Of a stretch of DNA of 5,191 nucleotides, positions 1 through 4,480 are shown piece after piece. The position numbers and the translations under genes were made by a program. This stretch comes from Calditrichota bacterium. Its GTDB lineage: Bacteria > Calditrichota > Calditrichia > RBG-13-44-9. A model generated the notes under the pieces. It searched no databases. It was not told the DNA's origin and saw nothing but the letters and a program-made list of their open reading frames with translations. How positions within the stretch are numbered: the first letter of the stretch is position 1; each line of letters starts with the position of its first letter. The stretch covers positions 1 through 5,191 of the forward strand of contig JAFGSO010000544.1 in assembly GCA_016934605.1 (NCBI GenBank), given 5' to 3'.

Positions 1-450
1 GTCATGGCCTATCTGCACAAGGTTAAAATCAAGTTGATTTCCATCGGAAATGAAGAGGAATTTGGAGGTATCTTTGAATGGGAAGACCTGTTCGGTAGAG
101 AATCCTATCCCATGGAGACCGTGTTTGATGATCTGGTGAAACTCGAAAAAAGCGTCATGATCGTACTGGCAGGTCCCATTGCTGCATCGATTATTAAATA
201 TGGAAAAAAAATCTGGACGGGCGAAGAGGATGCTTATGATCACGCCATGGAAATATTAAGCTGGATGGGATCTTCGAATGAATCAACTGAATTGCTTTTC
301 AGATTATATTCAAAGCGCTGTGAATTGATTCTGAGATGTCCCGATGTCAGGTGTGTCCTTGAACAGTTCGCATCGATATTGTTCCAGAAAGAGCGAATTA
401 CAGGTGTTGAGGCTGAAAATAATCTGAAAGATCTTTTTGAGAAGGTTTAA
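1..450 (+). CDS. M41-like (FtsH-type fold) zinc peptidase-like protein, C-terminal part
   Basis: The frame is open at the left edge, so this gene is truncated by the window. The first visible codons read V-M-A-Y-L, which fits the residues right after the zinc motif in M41-like proteins (HExxHAVxAYL). The ATG at 4 is therefore probably internal and the catalytic HExxH lies outside. Counting from that Met, LAGPIA (55-60) matches the conserved 'LAGPxAE' helix start of FtsH peptidase-like domains. The acidic run EED (74-76) is where a third zinc ligand would be expected, and the rest is helical (about 77-148). No AAA ATPase or membrane segment is visible, so it resembles the short stand-alone M41-like proteins rather than FtsH. 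Substrate and role are unknown. No clear terminator follows. The family call is from motif recall only and is moderately sure. Confidence 0.55.
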   Translation, partial: VMAYLHKVKIKLISIGNEEEFGGIFEWEDLFGRESYPMETVFDDLVKLEKSVMIVLAGPIAASIIKYGKKIWTGEEDAYDHAMEILSWMGSSNESTELLFRLYSKRCELILRCPDVRCVLEQFASILFQKERITGVEAENNLKDLFEKV

Positions 451-620
451 AACAAAAATAGAACAAATTTATTATCTCAAAATTCCTTATCAGAATATTC
501 TATATCATCAGATTTTTATCCACAGTTAGGTAATTCTGAACTATCATAGAATTTTGTGCGTATTGATTTCACGTCTGAAATTGGTGTGGCGGAGTTCGTA
601 GTGAGTTGCCTTAAAAATAA

Positions 621-639
621 ATGTTGCATATTGCAACAT
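621..639. promoter_or_regulatory. Palindromic operator of the toxin-antitoxin operon
   Basis: ATGTTGCA (621-628) and TGCAACAT (632-639) are perfect 8-bp inverted arms around a 3-nt centre. The palindrome sits about 40 bp upstream of the antitoxin start, where type II antitoxins normally bind to repress their own operon. The operator role is inferred from this position and symmetry. Confidence 0.55.
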
Positions 640-644
640 AATTA

Positions 645-667
645 GTTATTTTGTTACAAATGATAAC
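645..667. promoter_or_regulatory. Second, nested inverted repeat before the antitoxin
   Basis: GTTAT (645-649) pairs with ATAAC (663-667), and inside it TTTGT (650-654) pairs with ACAAA (656-660). Only a 1-nt centre and a 2-nt bulge are left unpaired. It ends 3 nt before the GGGG ribosome-binding stretch (671-674). It could be a second repressor site or a small stem in the leader. Its AT-rich content makes chance more likely than for the 621-639 palindrome. Confidence 0.3.
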
Positions 668-679
668 AATGGGGTATGT

Positions 680-898
680 ATGAGTTCGGTAATTAGAATA
701 TCGGATCTTTTAGCCAGTGAAGCAAAAATTCGGTCCCGGGTGGAAAATCGATCCCTGCCCGGTCAGATTGAATATTGGGCAAAAATAGGGAAAATGGCCG
801 AGGAAAATCCCGATTTACCATACAGTTTATTGAAAGAATTACTGATCGGTATTGAACAATTAGATAGCGGTGAAGGCACTGAATATCAATTTGGATGA
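680..898 (+). CDS. ParD-like type II antitoxin
   Basis: This 72-residue protein should neutralise the toxin encoded immediately downstream and repress the shared promoter. The N-terminal I-R-I-S-D-L-L segment (about 5-11) resembles the DNA-binding ribbon of ParD-like proteins. The core RSLPGQIEYWAKIGKMAEENPDLP (from about residue 24) has the hallmark 'S-x-x-x-Q-x-E-[YH]-W-x-[KR]-[IL]-G' pattern of the ParD_like family. The acidic end (DSGEGTEYQF) is typical of a toxin-wrapping tail. The ATG at 680 is preceded by GGGG at 671-674 with a 5-nt spacer. The toxin start follows the stop by 9 nt, as expected for a co-translated pair. The reading frame is intact. Family assignment is by recalled motif; what it binds is inferred from the neighbour. 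Confidence 0.8.
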   Translation: MSSVIRISDLLASEAKIRSRVENRSLPGQIEYWAKIGKMAEENPDLPYSLLKELLIGIEQLDSGEGTEYQFG

Positions 899-907
899 TA
901 ATTGTCA

Positions 908-1159
908 ATGAAAATAATCCAGTCTCCCCTTTTTGCACGAAAGGCAAAAAAATTTCATAAAAACGAGAAATTAAAATTAGACATTATAATAAAAGATCTT
1001 GTTAAAGACCCAAAAAGCGGTCAGGAAAAAAAGGGGGATTTGAGAGGGATTTATATTCACAAGTTTAAAATGGGTACCATTGAATATCTTCTTGCCTATC
1101 GCATAAGAGAAGAGTTATCGGAACTGATAACTATTGGTACACATGCAGAACTATTATAA
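908..1159 (+). CDS. RelE/ParE-family toxin, C-terminus frameshifted
   Basis: The 83-residue product belongs to the RelE/ParE toxin fold, whose members cleave mRNA at the ribosome or poison gyrase; which applies here cannot be read from sequence. Visible family features are the helical start FARKAKKFHKNEK (9-21), the D-P-K-S-G turn (34-38), KKGDLRG (41-47), the K-F-K-M strand (52-55), LLAYR (61-65) and the last strand LITIGTH (73-79). ATG 908 is chosen because it gives the usual M-K-I start; an in-frame TTG at 902 is the alternative, and neither has a strong ribosome site. Relatives continue after '[ST]H' with a tail like ENFYRDLKRY. Here the frame stops at TAA 1157, but that tail is present one base out of frame (1152-1193). 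The toxin is therefore truncated, or the base at about 1151 is a sequencing error. Confidence 0.75.
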   Translation: MKIIQSPLFARKAKKFHKNEKLKLDIIIKDLVKDPKSGQEKKGDLRGIYIHKFKMGTIEYLLAYRIREELSELITIGTHAELL

Positions 1160-1193
1160 GGATTTAAAAAAATATCTCAGGACAAGAAAATAG
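1152..1193 (+). pseudogene. Out-of-frame C-terminal tail of the toxin
   Basis: Skipping the single C at about 1151 lets the toxin continue as YYKDLKKYLRTRK and stop at TAG 1191-1193, giving 94 residues. The restored stretch H-A-E-Y-Y-K-D-L-K matches the family ending H-E-N-F-Y-R-D-L-K residue for residue with no length change. That is why I read this as a one-base insertion rather than chance. The site is not in a homopolymer. Confidence 0.65.
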
Positions 1194-1379
1194 CAGATGT
1201 CGAAATGGCATTAGCATATAATCCCGCAATCAAATTTGAATTCTATTATCGTTTAGAGTTTTTTTTATACAGTATTTAAGATTCGAAATTAGTTAATCTT
1301 CATAAAATTTCAAGACAGAAACAGAAGCATAGCGACTAGCGCGGAGTGCAGAGAGCAAATAATGAGATGAGGGAATATA

Positions 1380-1405
1380 AAAGGATTTGGGAGCAAATTT
1401 CCTTT
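1380..1405. repeat. Bulged hairpin, 10 bp, GGAG loop
   Basis: AAAGG (1380-1384) pairs with CCTTT (1401-1405) and ATTTG (1385-1389) pairs with CAAAT (1394-1398). This leaves the loop GGAG and a TT bulge on the right arm. No T-run follows, so it is not an ordinary terminator. Function is unknown. Confidence 0.35.
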
Positions 1406-1461
1406 CACAAGTTGACTAAATCAAATAAAAATAGAAAATTCAGTTGGATTTGAGGTTGCCT

Positions 1462-1491
1462 TTAGCAAGCTGTAAACGTCCTATATGCTAA
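1462..1491. repeat. TTAGCA/TGCTAA stem upstream of a terminator
   Basis: TTAGCA (1462-1467) and TGCTAA (1486-1491) are perfect inverted 6-mers enclosing 18 nt. They end 9 nt before the terminator stem at 1501. Together the two could form the 3' part of a small RNA. No confident promoter was found: TTGACT at 1412-1417 has only a poor -10 partner near 1435. Confidence 0.25.
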
Positions 1492-1500
1492 TTCGTGCCC

Positions 1501-1525
1501 GTTCTTGTAATTCAAGAACTTTTTT
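1501..1525 (+). terminator. Rho-independent terminator, plus strand
   Basis: GTTCTTG (1501-1507) and CAAGAAC (1513-1519) form a perfect 7-bp stem with a 5-nt loop, followed directly by six T (1520-1525). The nearest plus-strand gene ends more than 300 nt upstream (the toxin). This terminator therefore closes either a long 3' leader of the toxin operon or an unannotated transcript. It faces the tRNA terminator of the opposite strand. Confidence 0.7.
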
Positions 1526-1561
1526 ATGAATTTTTATCCCTGAACAACTGTTCAAAAAATG

Positions 1562-1588
1562 AAAAAACCCCAACATCCTATTGGGGCC
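1562..1588 (-). terminator. Rho-independent terminator of the tRNA-Asn gene
   Basis: Read on the minus strand, CCCCAA (complement of 1581-1586) and TTGGGG (complement of 1568-1573) form a perfect 6-bp stem with a 7-nt loop. It is followed by six T (complement of 1562-1567). It begins about 10 nt past the tRNA 3' end, so the tRNA is a single-gene transcript. Confidence 0.8.
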
Positions 1589-1598
1589 TTTTCGAATG

Positions 1599-1670
1599 CT
1601 CCGGAGGAGGGATTTGAACCCCCAACCTAGTGGTTAACAGCCACCCGCTCTACCGTTGAGCTACTCCGGA
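1599..1670 (-). tRNA. tRNA-Asn (anticodon GTT)
   Basis: The minus strand folds into a complete 72-nt cloverleaf. The acceptor stem is TCCGGAG with CTCCGGA and discriminator G. The D arm is GCTC/GAGC with a 7-nt loop containing GG. The anticodon stem is GGTGG/CCACT with loop CTGTTAA, giving anticodon GTT and so asparagine. A 5-nt variable loop and a T arm GGGGG-TTCAAAT-CCCTC complete it. The 3' CCA is not encoded (the next bases read CAT) and must be added by the CCA-adding enzyme. A promoter and a terminator lie close on either side. Confidence 0.95.
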
Positions 1671-1690
1671 ATTTCTATTTTAAAGCGCGT

Positions 1691-1721
1691 CAAATATAAC
1701 AGGAATCAATGGCCACTGCAA
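1691..1721 (-). promoter_or_regulatory. Promoter of tRNA-Asn, Bacteroidetes-type
   Basis: On the minus strand, TTG (complement of 1719-1721) is followed after 20 nt by TATATTTG (complement of 1691-1698). The latter is an exact match to the Bacteroidetes -7 element TAnnTTTG, with the usual spacing to the -33 TTG. The same bases can also be read as TTGCAG, 17 nt, TATATT for a standard sigma-70 promoter. The tRNA 5' end lies about 20 nt downstream. Confidence 0.6.
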
Positions 1722-1892
1722 GATTTTTTTATTATTCTGGACTGTCACTTTCCAGCCTTTATATACAGAATTACTGAAAAAGTTCTCCCCTATTTCTTAA
1801 ATAATTTAAATCGCATTTTGTAATCTGCTTCACTTTGTTGATTCATGAATTATTTTACATTTATCCAAAATTGAGGTGCCGGAGATCTGAGT

Positions 1893-2075
1893 ATGTTCTT
1901 TCCCCTTGCACTGCTTCTGATACTGCTGGTATCACCAATTGTTTTACTTTTACTCAGCCGCTTCCGGCCAAAATGGCTAGAATTCCTGAAAGCAAAATTC
2001 ATAATAGAGTTTACGATCCTGAATACCAATATTCTGATCGCTCAGACCAGAATCAAAAAGCTTTTCTCTTCCTAA
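1893..2075 (+). CDS. Small hydrophobic membrane protein, 60 aa, unknown
   Basis: I do not recognise a family. GGAG at 1881-1884 sits 8 nt before the ATG, which supports translation. Residues 2-22 (FFPLALLL through the leucine run to S22) form one clear transmembrane helix. The positively charged stretch S-R-F-R-P-K-W follows and predicts that the C-terminal part is cytoplasmic. A second, weaker hydrophobic segment covers about 36-50 and the protein ends with a basic R-I-K-K-L-F-S-S. A larger hairpin begins immediately after the stop codon and a terminator follows at 2311-2349, so this looks like a single-gene transcript. The overlapping frame at 1835-2095 has no ribosome site and is taken as a shadow. 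The gene could be spurious; the ribosome site and hydrophobic pattern argue that it is real. Confidence 0.5.
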   Translation: MFFPLALLLILLVSPIVLLLLSRFRPKWLEFLKAKFIIEFTILNTNILIAQTRIKKLFSS

Positions 2076-2142
2076 GGCGGGGCGTTGTCGATTGAAGTGA
2101 CCGGATTCATGGATGAAGCCGTCACTTCAATCCGCACCCGCC
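2076..2142 (+). repeat. Large near-perfect hairpin directly after the small ORF
   Basis: The inner arms GATTGAAGTGAC (2090-2101) and GTCACTTCAATC (2121-2132) are perfectly complementary over 12 bp. They are extended outward by GCG/CGC (2082-2084 with 2133-2135) and GGCGGG/CCCGCC (2076-2081 with 2137-2142), with a TTGTC bulge on the left and a single A on the right. The 19-nt loop can fold again: GG/CC plus TTCA/TGAA around a TGGA tetraloop. No T-run follows. It could be a REP-like repeat, a 3' RNA-stability element or a regulatory RNA structure. The first stem base follows the TAA with no gap. Confidence 0.7.
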
Positions 2143-2310
2143 ACGAATATCAATCCTCACCTTTCTCCTTTTGATCAATGTATATGCCCTCATAATCAAA
2201 ATCATCATCTGGTTGATATCAGGTAGTATCACACCTAGTGGAAATTAACTAAAATTATGTGAAACATGACAAGAATTGTTGCGTAAACGAAAATACAACG
2301 CCTCCAAAAA
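2143..2310. other. Intergenic, probably the 3' part of the small-ORF transcript
   Basis: No ORF with a credible start was found on either strand. Minus-strand frames of about 24-36 codons near 2130-2240 lack a well-placed ribosome site. The stretch lies between the hairpin at 2076-2142 and the terminator at 2311-2349, so it is likely transcribed as 3' untranslated RNA. Confidence 0.4.
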
Positions 2311-2349
2311 CCACCGGTATTTCACGGAAAGATAACCGGTGGTTTTTTT
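2311..2349 (+). terminator. Strong rho-independent terminator
   Basis: CCACCGGT (2311-2318) and ACCGGTGG (2335-2342) form a perfect GC-rich 8-bp stem. A second small stem TTTC/GAAA (2320-2323 with 2327-2330) sits inside the loop, and seven T follow (2343-2349). AAAAA at 2306-2310 precedes the stem, so it could also act weakly on the minus strand. The only upstream candidate on the plus strand is the 60-residue ORF. Confidence 0.8.
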
Positions 2350-2480
2350 ATAATTCGAATGATCGCACCTGTTCAATTTTCCCTGTTTCATCCTGCTTAT
2401 CCTGTCACTAGATGAAATAGGTGTATTTTAAAAAAAAGATATTATAGAGAAAAAATCAAATTTGAATAATGGGAGTGGCT
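2350..2480. other. Intergenic with an imperfect hairpin and TCCTG repeats
   Basis: No gene is seen. CCTGTTTCATC (2382-2392) and GATGAAATAGG (2411-2421) are inverted arms matching at 10 of 11 positions, with an 18-nt loop. CCCTG or TCCTG recurs at 2381, 2391 and 2400, a short 9-10 nt period. The remainder is A-rich. Confidence 0.4.
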
Positions 2481-2510
2481 AAAAAAAGGTAATATTCAAT
2501 TTAATAATAC
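2481..2510 (-). terminator. Weak AT-rich terminator of the minus-strand small ORF
   Basis: On the minus strand, GTATTATT (complement of 2503-2510) and AATATTAC (complement of 2489-2496) pair with one mismatch, and C plus seven T (complement of 2481-2487) follow. It overlaps the stop codon of the small gene at 2501-2503. The low GC content makes this uncertain. Confidence 0.35.
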
Positions 2511-2623
2511 TTCCTGATAAATTCTCTTAATCTTTTACTGTCTTTAATTACCAGAAACAGATTAAAGAGGATGATCAAAATCAACAAACCCAATATAATG
2601 ATAAGTATTTCCCCTGAAAACAC
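2501..2623 (-). CDS. Small single-helix membrane protein, about 40 aa, unknown
   Basis: I do not recognise a family. Read on the minus strand from GTG (2623), the protein starts V-F-S-G-E. A very hydrophobic stretch of Ile and Leu follows at residues 6-26, and it ends with a basic helix containing K-D-S-K-R-L-R-E and R-K-Y-Y. A one-helix inner-membrane protein with a cytoplasmic basic tail is the natural reading. GGAGG (complement of 2633-2637) lies 9 nt before the GTG and decides this start. An in-frame ATG at 2648-2650 would add nine residues (M-N-E-T-W-R-F-H-K) but has no ribosome site. A TATGTTTG element further upstream fits the Bacteroidetes -7 consensus, without a matching -33 box. Very short length is the main reason for doubt. 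Confidence 0.5.
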   Translation of the reverse strand: MFSGEILIIILGLLILIILFNLFLVIKDSKRLREFIRKYY

Positions 2624-2650
2624 CTTGTGAAACCTCCATGTTTCATTCAT

Positions 2651-2924
2651 CAAATAAAAACAAACATAATCCTTTTCCAGTTAAAATGACGTTATTTAAA
2701 TCACATATATTTAAAACTTAATTTTTGTTACGAAAATTTTTATTTCATGGTAACATCCAACATCAATCAGCGTAATTTTTCTTCACTGGAAGTGAATTTA
2801 TTCCACGAAAACATTTCAGTAACCATGATAAACAATAAATAAAGACCTGCTCTGAGATCGGAAATTTAAAATAGTGCTTTACTCTTATAAGTGAAAAAGT
2901 TATTATTTTTATGACTTCACCGGA
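2651..2924. other. Long AT-rich leader region before the C1B peptidase
   Basis: No gene is seen. The stretch separates two divergently oriented genes, the small minus-strand ORF and the peptidase, and should carry both promoters. It holds inverted repeats that are listed separately. No confident promoter could be picked for the peptidase. Confidence 0.4.
2746..2827. repeat. Nested inverted repeats upstream of the peptidase
   Basis: CATGGTAAC (2746-2754) and GTAACCATG (2819-2827) are inverted copies matching at 8 of 9 positions. Close to their midpoint lies a perfect palindrome, TTCACT (2782-2787) with AGTGAA (2791-2796) around a 3-nt centre. On the left, TGTTAC (2726-2731) also pairs with GTAACA (2750-2755). 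The central palindrome could be a regulator site for either divergent gene, which is inference. Confidence 0.35.
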
Positions 2925-2929
2925 AGGAG
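2925..2929 (+). promoter_or_regulatory. Strong ribosome-binding site of the C1B peptidase
   Basis: AGGAG within GGAAGGAGA lies 7 nt before the ATG at 2937. It fixes the start that gives a full signal peptide. Confidence 0.85.
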
Positions 2930-2936
2930 ACTTTAA

Positions 2937-4337
2937 ATGAATTATTACAAAGTATTATCAACAATTCTGAGCTTTTTGACAATTCTTTTTATCCAGACGA
3001 CAAACCTGTTCGGCGATGAAAAACAGACCATCACGCCGGAAATCCTGAATGAAATCAAAACATCGGTCACCATGGATGCTGATAATCGCGCGATGATGAA
3101 TGCCGTCACCAATAATGATATTAAAAAATTGGCCCTGAATCGCAACAGCCTTGAAAAACTGGATCATTATTTTGCACACCGCATTAAAACCGGTGATGTG
3201 ACCGACCAGAAATCGTCCGGCCGATGCTGGCTGTTTACCTCGCTGAATGTTCTTCGACCCGCCATTATTAAAAAATATAACATGAAGGATTTTCAGTTTT
3301 CCGAAAATTACCTGTTTTTCTGGGATCAGCTGGAAAAATCGAACCGCTTCCTGGAATCGGTTCTTTCCAGCTTAGATAAAGAAGCTGACGACCGTTTTAT
3401 CCACTGGCTTTTTAAAAGCCCTGTGGATGACGGAGGCGTCTGGAATATGATGGTAAGTTTGATCCATAAATACGGAGCGGTCCCCAGGAAGGCCATGCTG
3501 GAATCACATAGCAGTGAGAACACCCGGATGATGAATCGCCTGATCAACCGGAAACTGCGTGAAGGTGGGTATGAACTGAGAATTATGTATCAAAAAGGCA
3601 CGAAAACTGACCAGCTTCAAAAACATAAGATTAAAATTCTGAAGGATGTTTATAAGATTCTTCTCATTTCTCTGGGCGAACCCCCATCTGAATTCACCTG
3701 GCGTTATGAAGACAAGGATGGTGTTATTCAGCCTGAAAAAACCTATACTCCCATGAGTTTCGCCGAGGAATTTGTACTGGAAGATCTGGATTCATACATG
3801 ATGATGATGAACGATCCGTCCAAAGAATACAATAAACTGTATGAAATTGAACTGGATCGTAACGTCTATGAGGGAAAAAACTGGACTTTTGTAAATCTGC
3901 CGGCTGATGCCTTGAAAAAGTTTGCCAAAAAATCGATTCTGGCCGATGAACCCATGTATTTTTCCTGCGATGTGGGTAAACAGTTGAATGATGATGAGGG
4001 ATATCTGGCTCTGAATATGTATGATTATGAATCGATGTTTGGAGTAAAATTCGGAATGGATAAGAAGGCCCGAATCCTGACATTCGACAGCGGTTCTACC
4101 CATGGTATGGCCCTCATGGGAATAGATACTACTTCCGATGGAAAACCTTCAAAATGGCTGCTGGAGAACAGCTGGGGCAAGGACAGAGGTGAAAAGGGTT
4201 ACCTGACCATGACCGATGAATGGTTCAACGAATATATGTTCAGACTGGTGGTTCATAAACGTTTCGTATCCGACGAAGTTCTTCAGATCCTGACCCGGAA
4301 ACCAATCGTGCTGCCGCCGTGGGATCCGGCATACTAG
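2937..4337 (+). CDS. Exported C1B cysteine peptidase (bleomycin hydrolase / aminopeptidase C family)
   Basis: This 466-residue protein is a papain-like peptidase of the bleomycin hydrolase/PepC group. These enzymes are usually cytosolic hexameric aminopeptidases that trim peptides. The catalytic set is complete: Q91 (oxyanion) and C97 in Q-K-S-S-G-R-C-W, H389 in S-T-H-G-M-A-L, and N411 in E-N-S-W-G. Residues 1-26 form a signal peptide (K5, hydrophobic 6-25, likely cut after L-F-G before D27) with no lipobox Cys. The enzyme should therefore act in the periplasm or outside, unlike classical PepC. After removing it, about 440 residues remain, the normal family size. The end is P-W-D-P-A-Y, whereas well-known members end in W-D-P-M-G-A-L-A. 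That C-terminal arm reaches into the active site and enforces aminopeptidase action, so the specificity here may differ. The gene stands alone and converges on the PLP enzyme. Confidence 0.9.
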   Translation: MNYYKVLSTILSFLTILFIQTTNLFGDEKQTITPEILNEIKTSVTMDADNRAMMNAVTNNDIKKLALNRNSLEKLDHYFAHRIKTGDVTDQKSSGRCWLFTSLNVLRPAIIKKYNMKDFQFSENYLFFWDQLEKSNRFLESVLSSLDKEADDRFIHWLFKSPVDDGGVWNMMVSLIHKYGAVPRKAMLESHSSENTRMMNRLINRKLREGGYELRIMYQKGTKTDQLQKHKIKILKDVYKILLISLGEPPSEFTWRYEDKDGVIQPEKTYTPMSFAEEFVLEDLDSYMMMMNDPSKEYNKLYEIELDRNVYEGKNWTFVNLPADALKKFAKKSILADEPMYFSCDVGKQLNDDEGYLALNMYDYESMFGVKFGMDKKARILTFDSGSTHGMALMGIDTTSDGKPSKWLLENSWGKDRGEKGYLTMTDEWFNEYMFRLVVHKRFVSDEVLQILTRKPIVLPPWDPAY

Positions 4338-4340
4338 GAG

Positions 4341-4402
4341 GGTATGAGGGAATATGGATATAGGGATATAGGGGTAAATTCTAAATTCTAATATCTAAAT
4401 TC
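4341..4402. repeat. Heptamer repeats: GGATATA/GGG block followed by four TAAATTC units
   Basis: GGATATA, GGGATATA and GGGG run from 4356 to 4374. Four 7-nt units follow in exact phase: TAAATTC (4375-4381), TAAATTC (4382-4388), TAATATC (4389-4395) and TAAATTC (4396-4402). The block starts just after the peptidase stop and has no coding content. The 5' portion is complementary to the CCTATAC repeats at 4481-4516. Confidence 0.6.
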
Positions 4403-4480
4403 AAAAATTAACCTGATAATTAAAGAAATATTCAACATTATCAACATAATAGTAAGAATAGGTAGCTCTAAGGATCAAGA

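Larger units (their letters stand above)
1194..1500. other. Non-coding stretch between the toxin and the plus-strand terminator
   Basis: I see no convincing gene here. The toxin frame happens to stay open from 1160 to 1279 after its stop, but that stretch has no ribosome site and no recognisable motif. A T-run at 1259-1266 lacks a real stem in front of it. Two stem-forming elements occur, at 1380-1405 and 1462-1491, and are listed separately. Confidence 0.5.

Noticed and set aside
516..524. Perfect DnaA-box-like TTATCCACA
   Set aside because: It is a single copy with no second box, no origin-type gene nearby and no obvious unwinding element. One 9-mer match in AT-rich DNA is weak evidence for an origin.
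532..553. AATTCT/AGAATT inverted repeat as terminator of the M41-like gene
   Set aside because: The stem is only 6 AT-rich pairs with a 10-nt loop and is followed by just TTTT then G, so it is too weak to call.
1160..1279. Open frame continuing after the toxin stop codon
   Set aside because: No ribosome site and no recognisable motif. The family tail lies in a different frame (1152-1193), so this open stretch is probably chance.
1835..2095. 86-residue frame overlapping the small membrane ORF
   Set aside because: It starts at TTG without a ribosome site and has no coherent domain pattern. The overlapping 60-residue frame has a ribosome site and a clear membrane helix.
2076..2142. Integron attC site
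   Set aside because: The large hairpin resembles the folded shape of attC, but the RYYYAAC and GTTRRRY core sites are not present at its base, and no cassette or integrase is visible.
2130..2240. Short minus-strand frames of about 24-36 codons
   Set aside because: They run into the 2076-2142 hairpin, lack a properly spaced ribosome site for any start, and show no hydrophobic or motif pattern.
3724..4103. Long minus-strand frames (103 and 119 codons) inside the peptidase gene
   Set aside because: They lie antisense within a clearly coding C1B peptidase, with unnatural composition rich in His, Ser and Ile. They are shadows.
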